Source: a virus
IMG/VR virus record: IMGVR_UViG_3300020202_001225
Coordinates: 1-63,468 of that record
Length of the DNA stretch: 63,468 nucleotides
Direction: 5' to 3' (one strand)
Made by a program: the position numbers and the translations under genes
Shown: positions 7,355-13,814 of the stretch, piece by piece
How positions within the stretch are numbered: position 1 is the first letter of the stretch
How the letters are laid out: each line of letters opens with the position of its first letter
Notes under the pieces: model-generated
Seen by the model: only the letters and a program-made list of their open reading frames with translations
Told to the model about the DNA's origin: nothing
Databases searched by the model: none

Positions 7355-7758
7355 TGGTCTCTCTCCTGAGAAGGGGTGGGGGGCATCCCGGAGGCGGCAT
7401 CCACCGTCTGCGGCGACGAGGCGACACGAGAGGCCGGTGTGTTCGCTGCGGCCCGTCGCTTGGCGTCGGCGATCTTTTCGGCCAGGGCGTCGCGCTCCGC
7501 TGTCTTGGCGGCGAGGGCGGCGTCCAGTTGGTCAAAGGCCCTCGACACCGGAACCGCTTCGTCCCTCCGGTAGGGCGGCGGATCGTGGTATTCCCGCGCC
7601 TTCTCGAAGTCGAAGATGCCGGCTTGGGTGATGTCGTCCGTGTAGCCGGCCGCGCCGCCGTCTGACGACCGACGGTGCCAACGGCTCCAATGGTGCGACC
7701 AGATCATCCACGGGCCAGCGTCGGGATTGATCGGCTTGAACGGTTTGCGGCGGGCCAT
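7351..7758 (-). CDS. Hypothetical phage protein with coiled coil
   Basis: 135 residues from ATG 7758 (MARRKPFKPINPDAGPWMIW). An aromatic N-terminal part (HHWSRWHRRSS) is followed by a coiled-coil segment (FDQLDAALAAKTAERDALAE). The final 20 residues come from the dispersed repeat at 7378-7417. Overlaps the upstream stop by 1 bp. Function unknown. Confidence 0.65.
   Translation of the reverse strand: MARRKPFKPINPDAGPWMIWSHHWSRWHRRSSDGGAAGYTDDITQAGIFDFEKAREYHDPPPYRRDEAVPVSRAFDQLDAALAAKTAERDALAEKIADAKRRAAANTPASRVASSPQTVDAASGMPPTPSQERDQ
7378..7417. repeat. Dispersed 40-bp repeat, copy 2
   Basis: Same orientation as 1994-2033 and 36 of 40 bases identical by eye. It lies in the 3' end of the gene at 7351-7758 and encodes SPQTVDAASGMPP, close to the SPQTVDAEPGMPP of copy 1. 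Confidence 0.75.
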
Positions 7759-8402
7759 CAGCGGCTCTCCTGCGAACACGGTGACGATTGCGGGTCGCCG
7801 TTTGGCGTCGCCGCAGACGGTTGATGACACTCCTGGGATGCACCCACCCCTTCCCATGCCTGAACAGTGGAGAGGGCGGAGAGGGCTGCGCGGCACTCTT
7901 CTTGGGCGGCCTTGGCTTCCTCGATATCGCCCCGATAGGGGACTGCTCCCGTCACGGCGTCGAGCGCCCAGCAAGCCCGTTGAGTGGCCTTCCTCAGAGC
8001 CTTGACCACCCCCGCATCTGGGGAGGGGAGGAGGGCGGCGGCTCTCTCAAACAGGACCGCGTCAGCTTCCATGTCCTGGGCAACGTCAGCCGGCATCGCC
8101 GCGAGCCAGTCACCGGGCTCCGAGGCGTTGGTTGCGGCCAGCGTTGCCCGTAGGTCGGCGGCACGCTTCAGCAGTCCTTCCCGTACTCCCTCTAGGGGGG
8201 TGTTGGGGGGCCTACCGTTGCTCTCGGCTGCCGTCGAAGCGCTGGTCGTATTGCTCCCAGCGTCAGGCGTCGGCGTGTTCAGGGTAGGCGCACGAAGCCG
8301 ATCAGCCGCCGCCGTGTTTCGCCGAAGTTCGGCGTCTTGGTCCGCCTCCGAATGTTTCGCGCATGGATTGATATTGGAGCAGATCAGGCAACGGCGGCTC
8401 AT
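7758..8402 (-). CDS. Hypothetical phage protein with N-terminal Cys motif
   Basis: 214 residues. The N-terminus MSRRCLICSNINPCAKHSE has three Cys and a His spaced like a small zinc site. The middle is helical and Ala-rich (EGLLKRAADLRATLAATNAS, WLAAMPADVAQDMEADAVLF). The C-terminal 30 residues are coded through a dispersed repeat in the opposite orientation, so they read differently from the tails of the other two genes carrying it. Confidence 0.65.
   Translation of the reverse strand: MSRRCLICSNINPCAKHSEADQDAELRRNTAAADRLRAPTLNTPTPDAGSNTTSASTAAESNGRPPNTPLEGVREGLLKRAADLRATLAATNASEPGDWLAAMPADVAQDMEADAVLFERAAALLPSPDAGVVKALRKATQRACWALDAVTGAVPYRGDIEEAKAAQEECRAALSALSTVQAWEGVGASQECHQPSAATPNGDPQSSPCSQESR
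7807..7846. repeat. Dispersed 40-bp repeat, copy 3, inverted
   Basis: GTCGCCGCAGACGGTTGATG and the following GGGATGC are the reverse complement of the core in copies 1 and 2. Being inverted, it encodes an unrelated peptide, which shows that selection or copying acts on the DNA and not on a shared protein motif. Confidence 0.7.
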
Positions 8403-9040
8403 CCCTGTTCTCCGGTGGCTTTGGCCTCGCCGAACGCGACGAACATCTCGACGGTGCGCCTGGTCCCCAAGGCCCGCTCGATGGCGCCCAACTCCTCGCG
8501 GGTGACGCCGACCCCCAGAGCCACGCGCCGGAACGTCTCCGTTCGCTCAGCGAACCGCGCGCCCCACTCGCGGCGCAGATCGTCCCAGGCGGCCGCGCTC
8601 TGCGCCTCGTGGGCTTCCTGTCCAGGGACCAGTGCCTCGCCTTGCGAGCACGCCGCATCGGCGGTCGGTGACTGATCCCGGGAGAGCCCCTCATGACATA
8701 CGGTCGGGGCGGAGAGCGCGGCGTAAAGGGGCTCAACCTCCTTCTGCGCTCCGACGTTGCTGTCGGTCGTGTAGTTCCACGGCGGCGACAGGGGGCTGTC
8801 TGGATGCAGGCCGGCGGCTTCCTTGGTCCATCTCCATCGCCAAGCCACGGGCTCCCCCTCCCTCATCGGGGAGGAGGGGGCGGCGGCAAGGGCGGCCAGC
8901 ACCACGTCAACGGCTTCGTTGCGACGCTCGCGCTCCTTGCGGTCGACGGAGCCCTCACCGACATGGCCGGGGTCACGCTCAATGCCGAGGCGGCGAAGCG
9001 CGACGGGCAACGACAGGCTCTCGCCCTTCACTTCAGACAT
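8399..9040 (-). CDS. Hypothetical phage protein, mosaic
   Basis: 213 residues. N-terminal part: LPVALRRLGIERDPGHVGEG, then a phrase REGEPVAWRWRWTKEAAG of the kind found in many short phage proteins (PVAWR). The linker at 8621-8686 is copied from or to the gene at 2431-3045. The C-terminal part (AWDDLRREWGARFAERTETF) is helical. Function unknown. Confidence 0.65.
   Translation of the reverse strand: MSEVKGESLSLPVALRRLGIERDPGHVGEGSVDRKERERRNEAVDVVLAALAAAPSSPMREGEPVAWRWRWTKEAAGLHPDSPLSPPWNYTTDSNVGAQKEVEPLYAALSAPTVCHEGLSRDQSPTADAACSQGEALVPGQEAHEAQSAAAWDDLRREWGARFAERTETFRRVALGVGVTREELGAIERALGTRRTVEMFVAFGEAKATGEQG
8621..8686. repeat. Long dispersed repeat, copy matching 2707-2774
   Basis: Shares TCCAGGGACCAGTG, CACGCCGCATCGGCGGT and CCCGGGAG in the same order and nearly the same spacing as 2707-2774. 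Lies at a linker inside the gene at 8399-9040. Confidence 0.7.
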
Positions 9041-9082
9041 TGGGACGCCCCGCGATTTGATGGATGGGAAGGCCGGAAGTGT

Positions 9083-9128
9083 GGAGTTGGAGCGCGTTCA
9101 TGCTTTACCCGTGGCGCGGGAGATGGCG
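9083..9128. repeat. 46-bp repeat shared with 59668-59713
   Basis: One mismatch in 46 bp compared with 59668-59713, 50 kb away. It covers the 3' end of a small gene in both places and encodes AISRATGKA followed by the stop. Confidence 0.85.
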
Positions 9129-9280
9129 GGCTCGCAGAAGGGGCACGGGAAGCTCCCGGCGCAGCGGTCGGTCGCGTTGACGCAGACCAGCTTCACGAAG
9201 CGGCCAAGGCCATCACGGGGTGCGTGGTAGACCGGTGCCGGCGCCTTCTCCCCTTGCGAGCGCTCTGTATGGGTATTCAT
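9098..9280 (-). CDS. Small Cys-rich protein, paired with a mosaic paralog at 59683-59874
   Basis: 60 residues from ATG 9280, which has a strong ribosome site (GGGAGGAA). The central part has four Cys (LVCVNATDRCAGSFPCPFCE), a likely zinc site. The first and last residues (ERSQGEK and AISRATGKA) are identical to those of the protein at 59683-59874, while the middles are unrelated. A GTG at 9370 overlapping the upstream stop as GTGA would add 30 residues and cannot be excluded. Function unknown. Confidence 0.65.
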   Translation of the reverse strand: MNTHTERSQGEKAPAPVYHAPRDGLGRFVKLVCVNATDRCAGSFPCPFCEPAISRATGKA

Positions 9281-9281
9281 G

Positions 9282-9311
9282 GGTTCCTCCCGGGACTGAG
9301 GCTGGCGTCTG
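9282..9311. repeat. 30-bp repeat identical to 60097-60126
   Basis: On the minus strand it runs CAGACGCCAGCCTCAG then TCCCGGGAGGAACC and lies directly before an ATG, so it carries the ribosome-binding site. The other copy has the same position before the ATG at 60092. Confidence 0.8.
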
Positions 9312-9366
9312 TGAGTGGACGCGGTGCCGTGGCCCGCGCCACCTTCGGGGGTCGGCGTGTTCGTGC

Positions 9367-9627
9367 TCACCGCTGCGCCTTCGATGGCTCAGCCACCCTC
9401 CAAACCCGGAGGCCGCCATCGACCTTGCGCGTGAGGCACCACGCCGGGCCGCCAATCATTTGCGACTGACGACGGGCAGCCAGCGTCTTCTCCGGGGGGA
9501 AAAGAACACTCGCCCCGATGGGAGACTCCATCAGCTTCCGGATCACGCCCGCCACGCTTTCAGGGTTTCGGTGGCCGGGACCGGTGCGAGCCGGGATCGG
9601 AACGGAGGTTTCGATAGAATAGGTCAT
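9367..9627 (-). CDS. Hypothetical phage protein
   Basis: 86 residues from ATG 9627 (MTYSIETSVPIPARTGPGHR). The middle VAGVIRKLMESPIGASVLFP and the tail TRKVDGGLRVWRVAEPSKAQ suggest a small DNA- or nucleotide-related fold with a final strand pair, but no family is recognised. The 100 bp upstream (9628-9727) holds no visible gene. Confidence 0.6.
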   Translation of the reverse strand: MTYSIETSVPIPARTGPGHRNPESVAGVIRKLMESPIGASVLFPPEKTLAARRQSQMIGGPAWCLTRKVDGGLRVWRVAEPSKAQR

Positions 9628-9727
9628 TCGCCTGTTTCCTGCGAATACTGGTTGTTGGGGATGGTGCGGGCTACGGCACCGCATCCACGCTGAGGCGGTT
9701 GCTCTTGGCCCGGGAGGCACACCTTCA

Positions 9728-10087
9728 TCACCCCCTCCCTACGGAGGAGGAGACAGACCGCGCGGGCAGGTGAAGAAACAGCTCGGGCTCTACCGGCTTG
9801 CCGCCGTACTCGACGTCTGCATCCCAGTAGCCGCCGTCGTCGGGGAACCACGCCGCGAACAGCAGGTCTCCCTTGACGGACACCAGCACGGGGTTACCGT
9901 CCTTGAGCTTGTCGGGGCACTCGCTGATCGGGCGCCAAGAGTGACGGAACTTGAACCGCCGCAGGTCGCGCAGTTCCTTGGCGTAGGGCTCGAAGGCGTC
10001 GCCTATGGCGCGGGCAAAAGCGCCGCCCGGCTTCATGGACGCCTCAAGGCCCGCACGCACGCCGTCTCCAATCGGGTCGCGTGCCAT
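9728..10087 (-). CDS. Phage protein with DUF551-like C-terminal segment
   Basis: 119 residues. N-terminal helical part (MARDPIGDGVRAGLEASMKP) followed by HSWRPISECPDKLKDGNPVL, FAAWFPDDGGYWDAD and LFLHLPARS, which follows the DUF551-like order W-x-P-I ... D-G ... W ... LP. Related modules lie at 2431-3045 and 18211-18444. Role unknown. Confidence 0.65.
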   Translation of the reverse strand: MARDPIGDGVRAGLEASMKPGGAFARAIGDAFEPYAKELRDLRRFKFRHSWRPISECPDKLKDGNPVLVSVKGDLLFAAWFPDDGGYWDADVEYGGKPVEPELFLHLPARSVSSSVGRG

Positions 10088-10348
10088 CTACCCAACCTCC
10101 GCCAGCGTGGAGACAGGGGCGGGGGGCTTGGCTGCTTGCGCAGCTTTCCACTCAGGGAAATCCGGGAAGTCGGCGGGGCGACCAGCTTGGTTCCAGGCGA
10201 TGTTCCAGTGGGCGACTTCGCGCTTTGCTGCGGGACCGCGCGCCTTGCGATAGATTTCCCGCCGGCGCTGCCACTCAGGGTCGCTCATGCTGGCGATAAG
10301 CCGAGCCTGCCGAGCGGGCGCGTGCTTCCAGGCGTTTCCGACGCTCAT
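10088..10348 (-). CDS. Hypothetical phage protein, basic helical
   Basis: 86 residues: SMSDPEWQRRREIYRKARGP, then AHWNIAWNQAGRPADFPDFP. Stop and start are adjacent to the neighbours with no gap, typical of this operon. No recognised domain. Confidence 0.6.
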   Translation of the reverse strand: MSVGNAWKHAPARQARLIASMSDPEWQRRREIYRKARGPAAKREVAHWNIAWNQAGRPADFPDFPEWKAAQAAKPPAPVSTLAEVG

Positions 10349-10543
10349 CTACGCCACCGCCATTTCAGAGACGGGAGCAGCGAGGGCGCGGGCTTCCCGC
10401 CAAGCGTTCCGGTATTGGTTGTCTGGAGCGTCCCAATCACCACTCAGGCGGCGGCGAATGGTGACCTCGTGATTGTGGCGGGCGACCTCGGCGAACAGCT
10501 CGCGGTGAGCCCAGGCGAAGGCGACGTTTTCAGCGGGGGTCAT
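10349..10543 (-). CDS. Small hypothetical phage protein
   Basis: 64 residues, helical (MTPAENVAFAWAHRELFAEV, RNAWREARALAAPVSEMAVA). Overlaps the upstream gene by 14 bp. Shares with its neighbour the pattern of Trp-rich short helices; no function recognised. Confidence 0.6.
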   Translation of the reverse strand: MTPAENVAFAWAHRELFAEVARHNHEVTIRRRLSGDWDAPDNQYRNAWREARALAAPVSEMAVA

Positions 10544-10799
10544 GCTGAATGTCCTTTTCCAGGTGACGGCGGGTGAGGAAGCGGACGACCTTGCCGTCTT
10601 GCTCTGCGCACATGCGAATGGAGGCGGCGACAGCGAGAAGCCCGAAGGTGGCGCGCAGCTCGAAGGCGGCCAGCTCTGCGTCCTCGGCTAGGTTGCCCAG
10701 GCGCGCTGTTGAAGGCCCGGACCGCATGGCGGCGACCTGCTCGGCGAGGGCCATGAGCTGGCGTTCGGCGCTCTCCAGGTGGAGTTCCAGCGCGGTCAT
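10530..10799 (-). CDS. Hypothetical helical phage protein
   Basis: 89 residues from ATG 10799 (MTALELHLESAERQLMALAE). The N-terminal helix may form a coiled coil; the centre AFELRATFGLLAVAASIRMC is hydrophobic but short for a membrane segment. Overlaps neighbours by 4 and 14 bp. Confidence 0.6.
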   Translation of the reverse strand: MTALELHLESAERQLMALAEQVAAMRSGPSTARLGNLAEDAELAAFELRATFGLLAVAASIRMCAEQDGKVVRFLTRRHLEKDIQHDPR

Positions 10800-11119
10800 G
10801 CGCGGCACCCTTGATGAATGGCAGCGGGTCCAGCGACGGCGCGCGTGGCCCGGCGAACGCGGGCGATGGCGTCACGAACCCGCTGGCGGGTGGTGGCGGG
10901 CTTGATCGACATGGACAGGGGCCACCGATCCGCTTGCGCGCGACGGTGCGCATCGAGGCAGATGCGGACGCCCGCTAGCGCCTGCCGGTACTCGACGCCA
11001 GCCGGGCCAAGCATCCGAAGCGTGGAGCCGATGAAGCGGTGACCGGCCTCGGTGTGCGGGATGATGGTGACCCCGCTGAGCGTGCGCTGCGGGGCGGGGG
11101 TGTCGGTGTCGAAGGGCAT
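10796..11119 (-). CDS. First gene of the leftward early operon
   Basis: 107 residues starting MPFDTDTPAPQRTLSGVTII. The centre has FIGSTLRMLGPAGVEYRQAL and the end is Arg-rich (RQRVRDAIARVRRATRAVAG), suggesting nucleic-acid contact. It starts 24 bp after the -10 of the repressor-controlled leftward promoter, so it is the first protein made after induction. No family recognised. Confidence 0.65.
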   Translation of the reverse strand: MPFDTDTPAPQRTLSGVTIIPHTEAGHRFIGSTLRMLGPAGVEYRQALAGVRICLDAHRRAQADRWPLSMSIKPATTRQRVRDAIARVRRATRAVAGPAAIHQGCRA

Positions 11120-11121
11120 CG

Positions 11122-11144
11122 GTCTCTCCGGGGTATGGAGAGAC
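11122..11144. promoter_or_regulatory. Perfect 8-bp inverted repeat at the leftward transcription start
   Basis: GTCTCTCC at 11122-11129 and GGAGAGAC at 11137-11144 flank a 7-nt loop. The repeat covers the expected start of the leftward transcript and, on the minus strand, the GGAGAG ribosome site of the first gene. It could be a second operator or control translation. Confidence 0.5.
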
Positions 11145-11171
11145 TATGCAAAACGCATATTACAGCGTCAA
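11143..11171 (-). promoter_or_regulatory. Leftward early promoter
   Basis: On the minus strand TTGACG (11171-11166), a 17-bp spacer and CATAGT (11148-11143) form a good sigma-70-type promoter. One operator lies in the spacer and the other just upstream over the -35, so the repressor would block polymerase directly. Confidence 0.75.
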
Positions 11172-11184
11172 GTGCAAAATGCAT
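11146..11184. promoter_or_regulatory. Repressor operators, left pair
   Basis: ATGC-AAAAC-GCAT at 11146-11158 and GTGC-AAAAT-GCAT at 11172-11184 are partial palindromes with the same N5 spacer and with starts 26 bp apart. The same motif with the same 26-bp spacing recurs at 12669-12707 on the other side of the repressor gene. Confidence 0.75.
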
Positions 11185-11229
11185 ATTTCGTCATGATAGG
11201 GGTCGGACAGCGATTGGGAGGTAGGGTTG

Positions 11230-11952
11230 ATGATCTGGGCTTTGGTCGCCGCCGAGGTTGTTTGCGGATCACCAGCGGACATTCCGCCACTCCCGCAAAC
11301 CCACACCGACTTGGTCGTGGAGCGAAACTACAAGGCCGGGGAGGCCGTGACGGCGGTCGTTGGCCAAACGGTGGTGCGTGCCAAGAGCTTGTACGTCACT
11401 ACCTCATACAGTTGGAGCTGGGTGACGGACCGCGATGTCACGATTACGTCCCAAAAGTTCACGCTCTTCCTGCCGGCCGGCAGCAAACTCAAGAGCATGG
11501 ATCGCCGCCGGAGCGCGAGCGGTGCGGTTGTCGAAATCGCTGCAGCGCGGCAGTACAGCGACAGAACAATAGCGGCCCTTCAGCTCGACGGCGCCGGCTG
11601 TGTGGCGGATCATTACGCGTTCACTCTGCGCAATGGCGCCTGGCGCGAACACAAAAATCCGACACTGTTCACGCCGGAGAAGCCGAAGCTGACGCGGCAG
11701 CTGGTGGCGACGAAAGCGTCAGTCCCTGGGACGTTGAACTACGAGATCATCTACGTAGGCCAAGATGGGCCGTCTATCCGGTTTGAGTATCGGGAATACA
11801 CAGCTGACGACCTCGCTAGGCCGGCATTCTCGCAAACCTTGGCCTATCCGAAAGGTGCCCAGCGATTCCGTTTTCGCGACGTTGCCTTTCAAGTTCTCAG
11901 TCTGAAAGATGACGAGATAACAGTTCGGATCACGCCGTCAGAAGGTGATTAG
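11230..11952 (+). CDS. Hypothetical exported protein inside the immunity region
   Basis: 240 residues from ATG 11230, with GGGAGG upstream. The N-terminus MIWALVAAEVVCGSPADIPP is hydrophobic and may be a short signal sequence. The rest looks beta-rich (LYVTTSYSWSWVTDRDVTIT, VVEIAAARQYSDRTIAALQL, FRFRDVAFQVLSLKDDEITV). No family recognised. It lies between the early operon and the repressor, converges with the repressor gene with a 15-bp overlap, and stands alone in orientation, the position of a cargo (moron) gene that may be expressed in the lysogen. Confidence 0.65.
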   Translation: MIWALVAAEVVCGSPADIPPLPQTHTDLVVERNYKAGEAVTAVVGQTVVRAKSLYVTTSYSWSWVTDRDVTITSQKFTLFLPAGSKLKSMDRRRSASGAVVEIAAARQYSDRTIAALQLDGAGCVADHYAFTLRNGAWREHKNPTLFTPEKPKLTRQLVATKASVPGTLNYEIIYVGQDGPSIRFEYREYTADDLARPAFSQTLAYPKGAQRFRFRDVAFQVLSLKDDEITVRITPSEGD

Positions 11953-12642
11953 CGGACGCTGTTGAATAGGTCGCACTGTGTAAGACGAGACCACCACACC
12001 GATGATTTCCGGGCCGTCATCCGCGTCTCGAACGCTATCGATCCGAATGGGTTCTTGGAACGCCGGGTCGCTGGACCTTGGCCACAGGGCGACGCCCCGC
12101 TTTTCCTTGACCACTTCCTTGAGGGTTGTCTCCACAAGCCCTCCGCGACGGCGGCGCACCACAACGTGGTCACCCTCGCGCACGCCGATTTCTGCAGCTG
12201 GGCACACCACCACCATCGTCCCGTCGGGATAATGCTGGTCCATGGAAGGTCCACGCACCCGCAAGGCGAACAACTGGGCGCCCTCAAAGCCCGCTAGATG
12301 GATCGGGATGACTTCCGGGTCGTCGGGCTCGTCGAAGACTTCAGCGAACACGCCAGCCTGTATCACGCCGATCACGGGCACCATTCGCGTGACCGCACGC
12401 ATCCCGACTGGCGGAGACGGGGGCGGCATCTCGTCCAGGTCGCCGCGTCCGTAAAGGAGCCACTCGGGGGAGACGCGGAAGAACTTGCCGTAGCGCTCGG
12501 CCCGGCCAGCCGGGATCCCCCGCAACTTCCCCTCATGCTGGCTGTAAGTCGGGTAGGGGACGCCCATCGCCTCGGCCGCTGCCTTAGCGCTAGCGTAGCC
12601 TGCGCGCTCTCGCGCCAGCCGCAGCCGATCCCCCGGTTCCAT
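11938..12642 (-). CDS. LexA/CI-like phage repressor with S24 peptidase domain
   Basis: 234 residues from ATG 12642. Helix-turn-helix: LRLARERAGYASAKAAAEAM, then GVPYPTYSQHEGKLRGIPAG. The S24 domain follows: VPVIGVIQAGVF contains the Ala-Gly cleavage-type site region, VRGPSMDQHYPDGTMVVV gives the catalytic Ser box, and VVRRRRGGLVETTLKEVV holds the position expected for the Lys partner region. Such repressors keep the lysogen silent and cleave themselves on RecA activation. Operators ATGC-N5-GCAT flank the gene on both sides. The frame extends upstream to 12843, but it would run through the operator region. Confidence 0.9.
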   Translation of the reverse strand: MEPGDRLRLARERAGYASAKAAAEAMGVPYPTYSQHEGKLRGIPAGRAERYGKFFRVSPEWLLYGRGDLDEMPPPSPPVGMRAVTRMVPVIGVIQAGVFAEVFDEPDDPEVIPIHLAGFEGAQLFALRVRGPSMDQHYPDGTMVVVCPAAEIGVREGDHVVVRRRRGGLVETTLKEVVKEKRGVALWPRSSDPAFQEPIRIDSVRDADDGPEIIGVVVSSYTVRPIQQRPLITF

Positions 12643-12668
12643 GGCATCACGCCTTAGATCATCGGAAT

Positions 12669-12707
12669 ATGCAAAAGGCAGTTGCGAAGCGGGTCTGCAA
12701 AATGCAT
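12669..12707. promoter_or_regulatory. Repressor operators, right pair
   Basis: ATGC-AAAAG-GCAG at 12669-12681 and CTGC-AAAAT-GCAT at 12695-12707, again with starts 26 bp apart. They cover the rightward promoter and lie just upstream of the repressor start, so they can also control the repressor's own transcription. Confidence 0.75.
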
Positions 12708-12710
12708 ATT
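12682..12710 (+). promoter_or_regulatory. Rightward early promoter giving a leaderless mRNA
   Basis: TTGCGA (12682-12687), 17 bp, CATATT (12705-12710). The Cro-like ATG at 12718 begins only 7 bp after the -10, so transcription should start at or next to the A of the ATG. No ribosome-binding site fits in between. Confidence 0.7.
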
Positions 12711-12717
12711 CACCGTC

Positions 12718-12948
12718 ATGCGCACCCATCAGGACATCATCCGGGACGCCGGGCCGCAGAAAATCCATGAGGCGGTCGGGTTTACGGGCCAGCTGAACAC
12801 CGTCTTGTCGTGGCGGCAGCGAAACAGCATCCCGCGCGAGCACTGGGCGGCCCTGGCCGACGCGAAGATCGCGAGCCTCAAGGAGTTGGCGCTGGCTGCG
12901 CCGCCCCGGAAGCGGCGCTCCGCGTCACCGTCGCAGGTGGCCGCCTGA
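12718..12948 (+). CDS. Cro-like small HTH regulator
   Basis: 76 residues: RTHQDIIRDAGPQKIHEAVG, then TGQLNTVLSWRQRNSIPREH and WAALADAKIASLKELAL. The pattern (paired helices, then SWRQRN-IP-EHW) is that of Cro/CarD-position small regulators in alphaproteobacterial phages. Its position, divergent from the repressor and first in the rightward operon, fits a Cro-type antirepressor. The mRNA should be leaderless. Confidence 0.75.
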   Translation: MRTHQDIIRDAGPQKIHEAVGFTGQLNTVLSWRQRNSIPREHWAALADAKIASLKELALAAPPRKRRSASPSQVAA

Positions 12949-13061
12949 TGCCCCTCGCTCCACACACCTCGCCTCGCGCTGTCCATGCCCAATTTGTGGC
13001 GCAGCCAAGCCGGGCAGTCACGTTCCATCGCCCGCCAAAATTGAACGGTGAAGCACAATGA
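12948..13061 (+). CDS. Tiny translationally coupled ORF
   Basis: 37 codons. The ATG overlaps the Cro-like stop as TGATG and the stop overlaps the next start as ATGA, so ribosomes could pass from gene to gene. The peptide (MPLAPHTSPRAVHAQFVAQP) has no recognised feature; it may simply couple translation. Confidence 0.45.
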   Translation: MPLAPHTSPRAVHAQFVAQPSRAVTFHRPPKLNGEAQ

Positions 13062-13528
13062 CCAAGGTCCGCGCTCCCTCAACCTTCGAAGACGCCATCG
13101 ACCGGATCGTTGGGCGCATCACCATTGCTAAGGCGGCCGAGGTCGTCGGCAAAGGCGAACGGGTGATCCGGTACTGGTCGGACCCTGACGCCAATCGGTC
13201 GCCGTCTATCGAAGAAGCGGCGCTGCTGGATGCGGCCTATCTGGAGGCCGGAGGCGGCGAACCGCCGATCTTGGCAGTCTATCAACTCCTCCTCGACCGC
13301 AGGGTAACCCCACCGGCCGATAGCGCGGAACTCGCCAAGGTCAGTGGGGTGCTTGCTAAGGAGGTGGGGGAGGGGCTGGCCGCCTTGTTCAAGGCCTCTC
13401 AGCCCGGATCAACGCAGGCTGATCGGATGATCGCTGAGCGGGAGCTGACAGACGTCGGGGAGGCTCTGAACTCCAGCCTTCGCGTCCTTGGCTCCCCTGC
13501 GAACGTGACGCCGCTGAGGTCCGCATGA
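13058..13528 (+). CDS. CII-position phage regulatory protein
   Basis: 156 residues. The N-terminal part TFEDAIDRIVGRITIAKAAE, then VVGKGERVIRYWSDPDAN looks like a helix-turn-helix of the kind seen in phage CII/Cox-like regulators; the rest is helical (SGVLAKEVGEGLAALFKASQ, LTDVGEALNSSLRVL). It is the third gene of the rightward operon, where CII-type activators lie in lambdoid phages. Function inferred only from position and the HTH-like start. Confidence 0.6.
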   Translation: MTKVRAPSTFEDAIDRIVGRITIAKAAEVVGKGERVIRYWSDPDANRSPSIEEAALLDAAYLEAGGGEPPILAVYQLLLDRRVTPPADSAELAKVSGVLAKEVGEGLAALFKASQPGSTQADRMIAERELTDVGEALNSSLRVLGSPANVTPLRSA

Positions 13529-13644
13529 CCGCACTCGCCATCATCGGCCTGATCCTCGTGGCCCCCGCCGTCCTGTCTCTGGCCCTGGCGGCCTTGGTCG
13601 CCCTTATGGGTGCGGCGGCCAAGATGCAGGGGCATGGCCCATGA
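13525..13644 (+). CDS. 39-residue single-span membrane protein
   Basis: MTALAIIGLILVAPAVLSLA continues into LALAALVALMG, one or two hydrophobic spans, then a short basic tail. ATGA overlaps at both ends with the neighbours. Function unknown; early-expressed membrane peptide. Confidence 0.6.
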   Translation: MTALAIIGLILVAPAVLSLALAALVALMGAAAKMQGHGP

Positions 13645-13814
13645 TAGCAGTCCGCTGGGAATGCCCGTCAGCGTACGCCGAGATTCTCGCGCTTCAAAGC
13701 CGGCGGGACGAGCTGGCTCGTAAGCTGGTCGGCCACCCGAAGAACCGCGCCACCTTGGGCAAGCTTACCCATGAGCAATTGCGGGTCCAAGTCGGCAAAG
13801 GCCTGCCGACATGA
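13641..13814 (+). CDS. 57-residue hypothetical phage protein
   Basis: MIAVRWECPSAYAEILALQS, then RRDELARKLVGHPKNRATLG. Start and stop both overlap the neighbours by 4 bp. Basic, helical; it precedes the VRR-NUC nuclease and may be a partner. No domain recognised. Confidence 0.6.
   Translation: MIAVRWECPSAYAEILALQSRRDELARKLVGHPKNRATLGKLTHEQLRVQVGKGLPT

Noticed and set aside
11052-11786. Long rightward frame overlapping the left operators
   Set aside because: Crosses the promoter/operator region and reads in another frame than the protein-like ORF at 11230.
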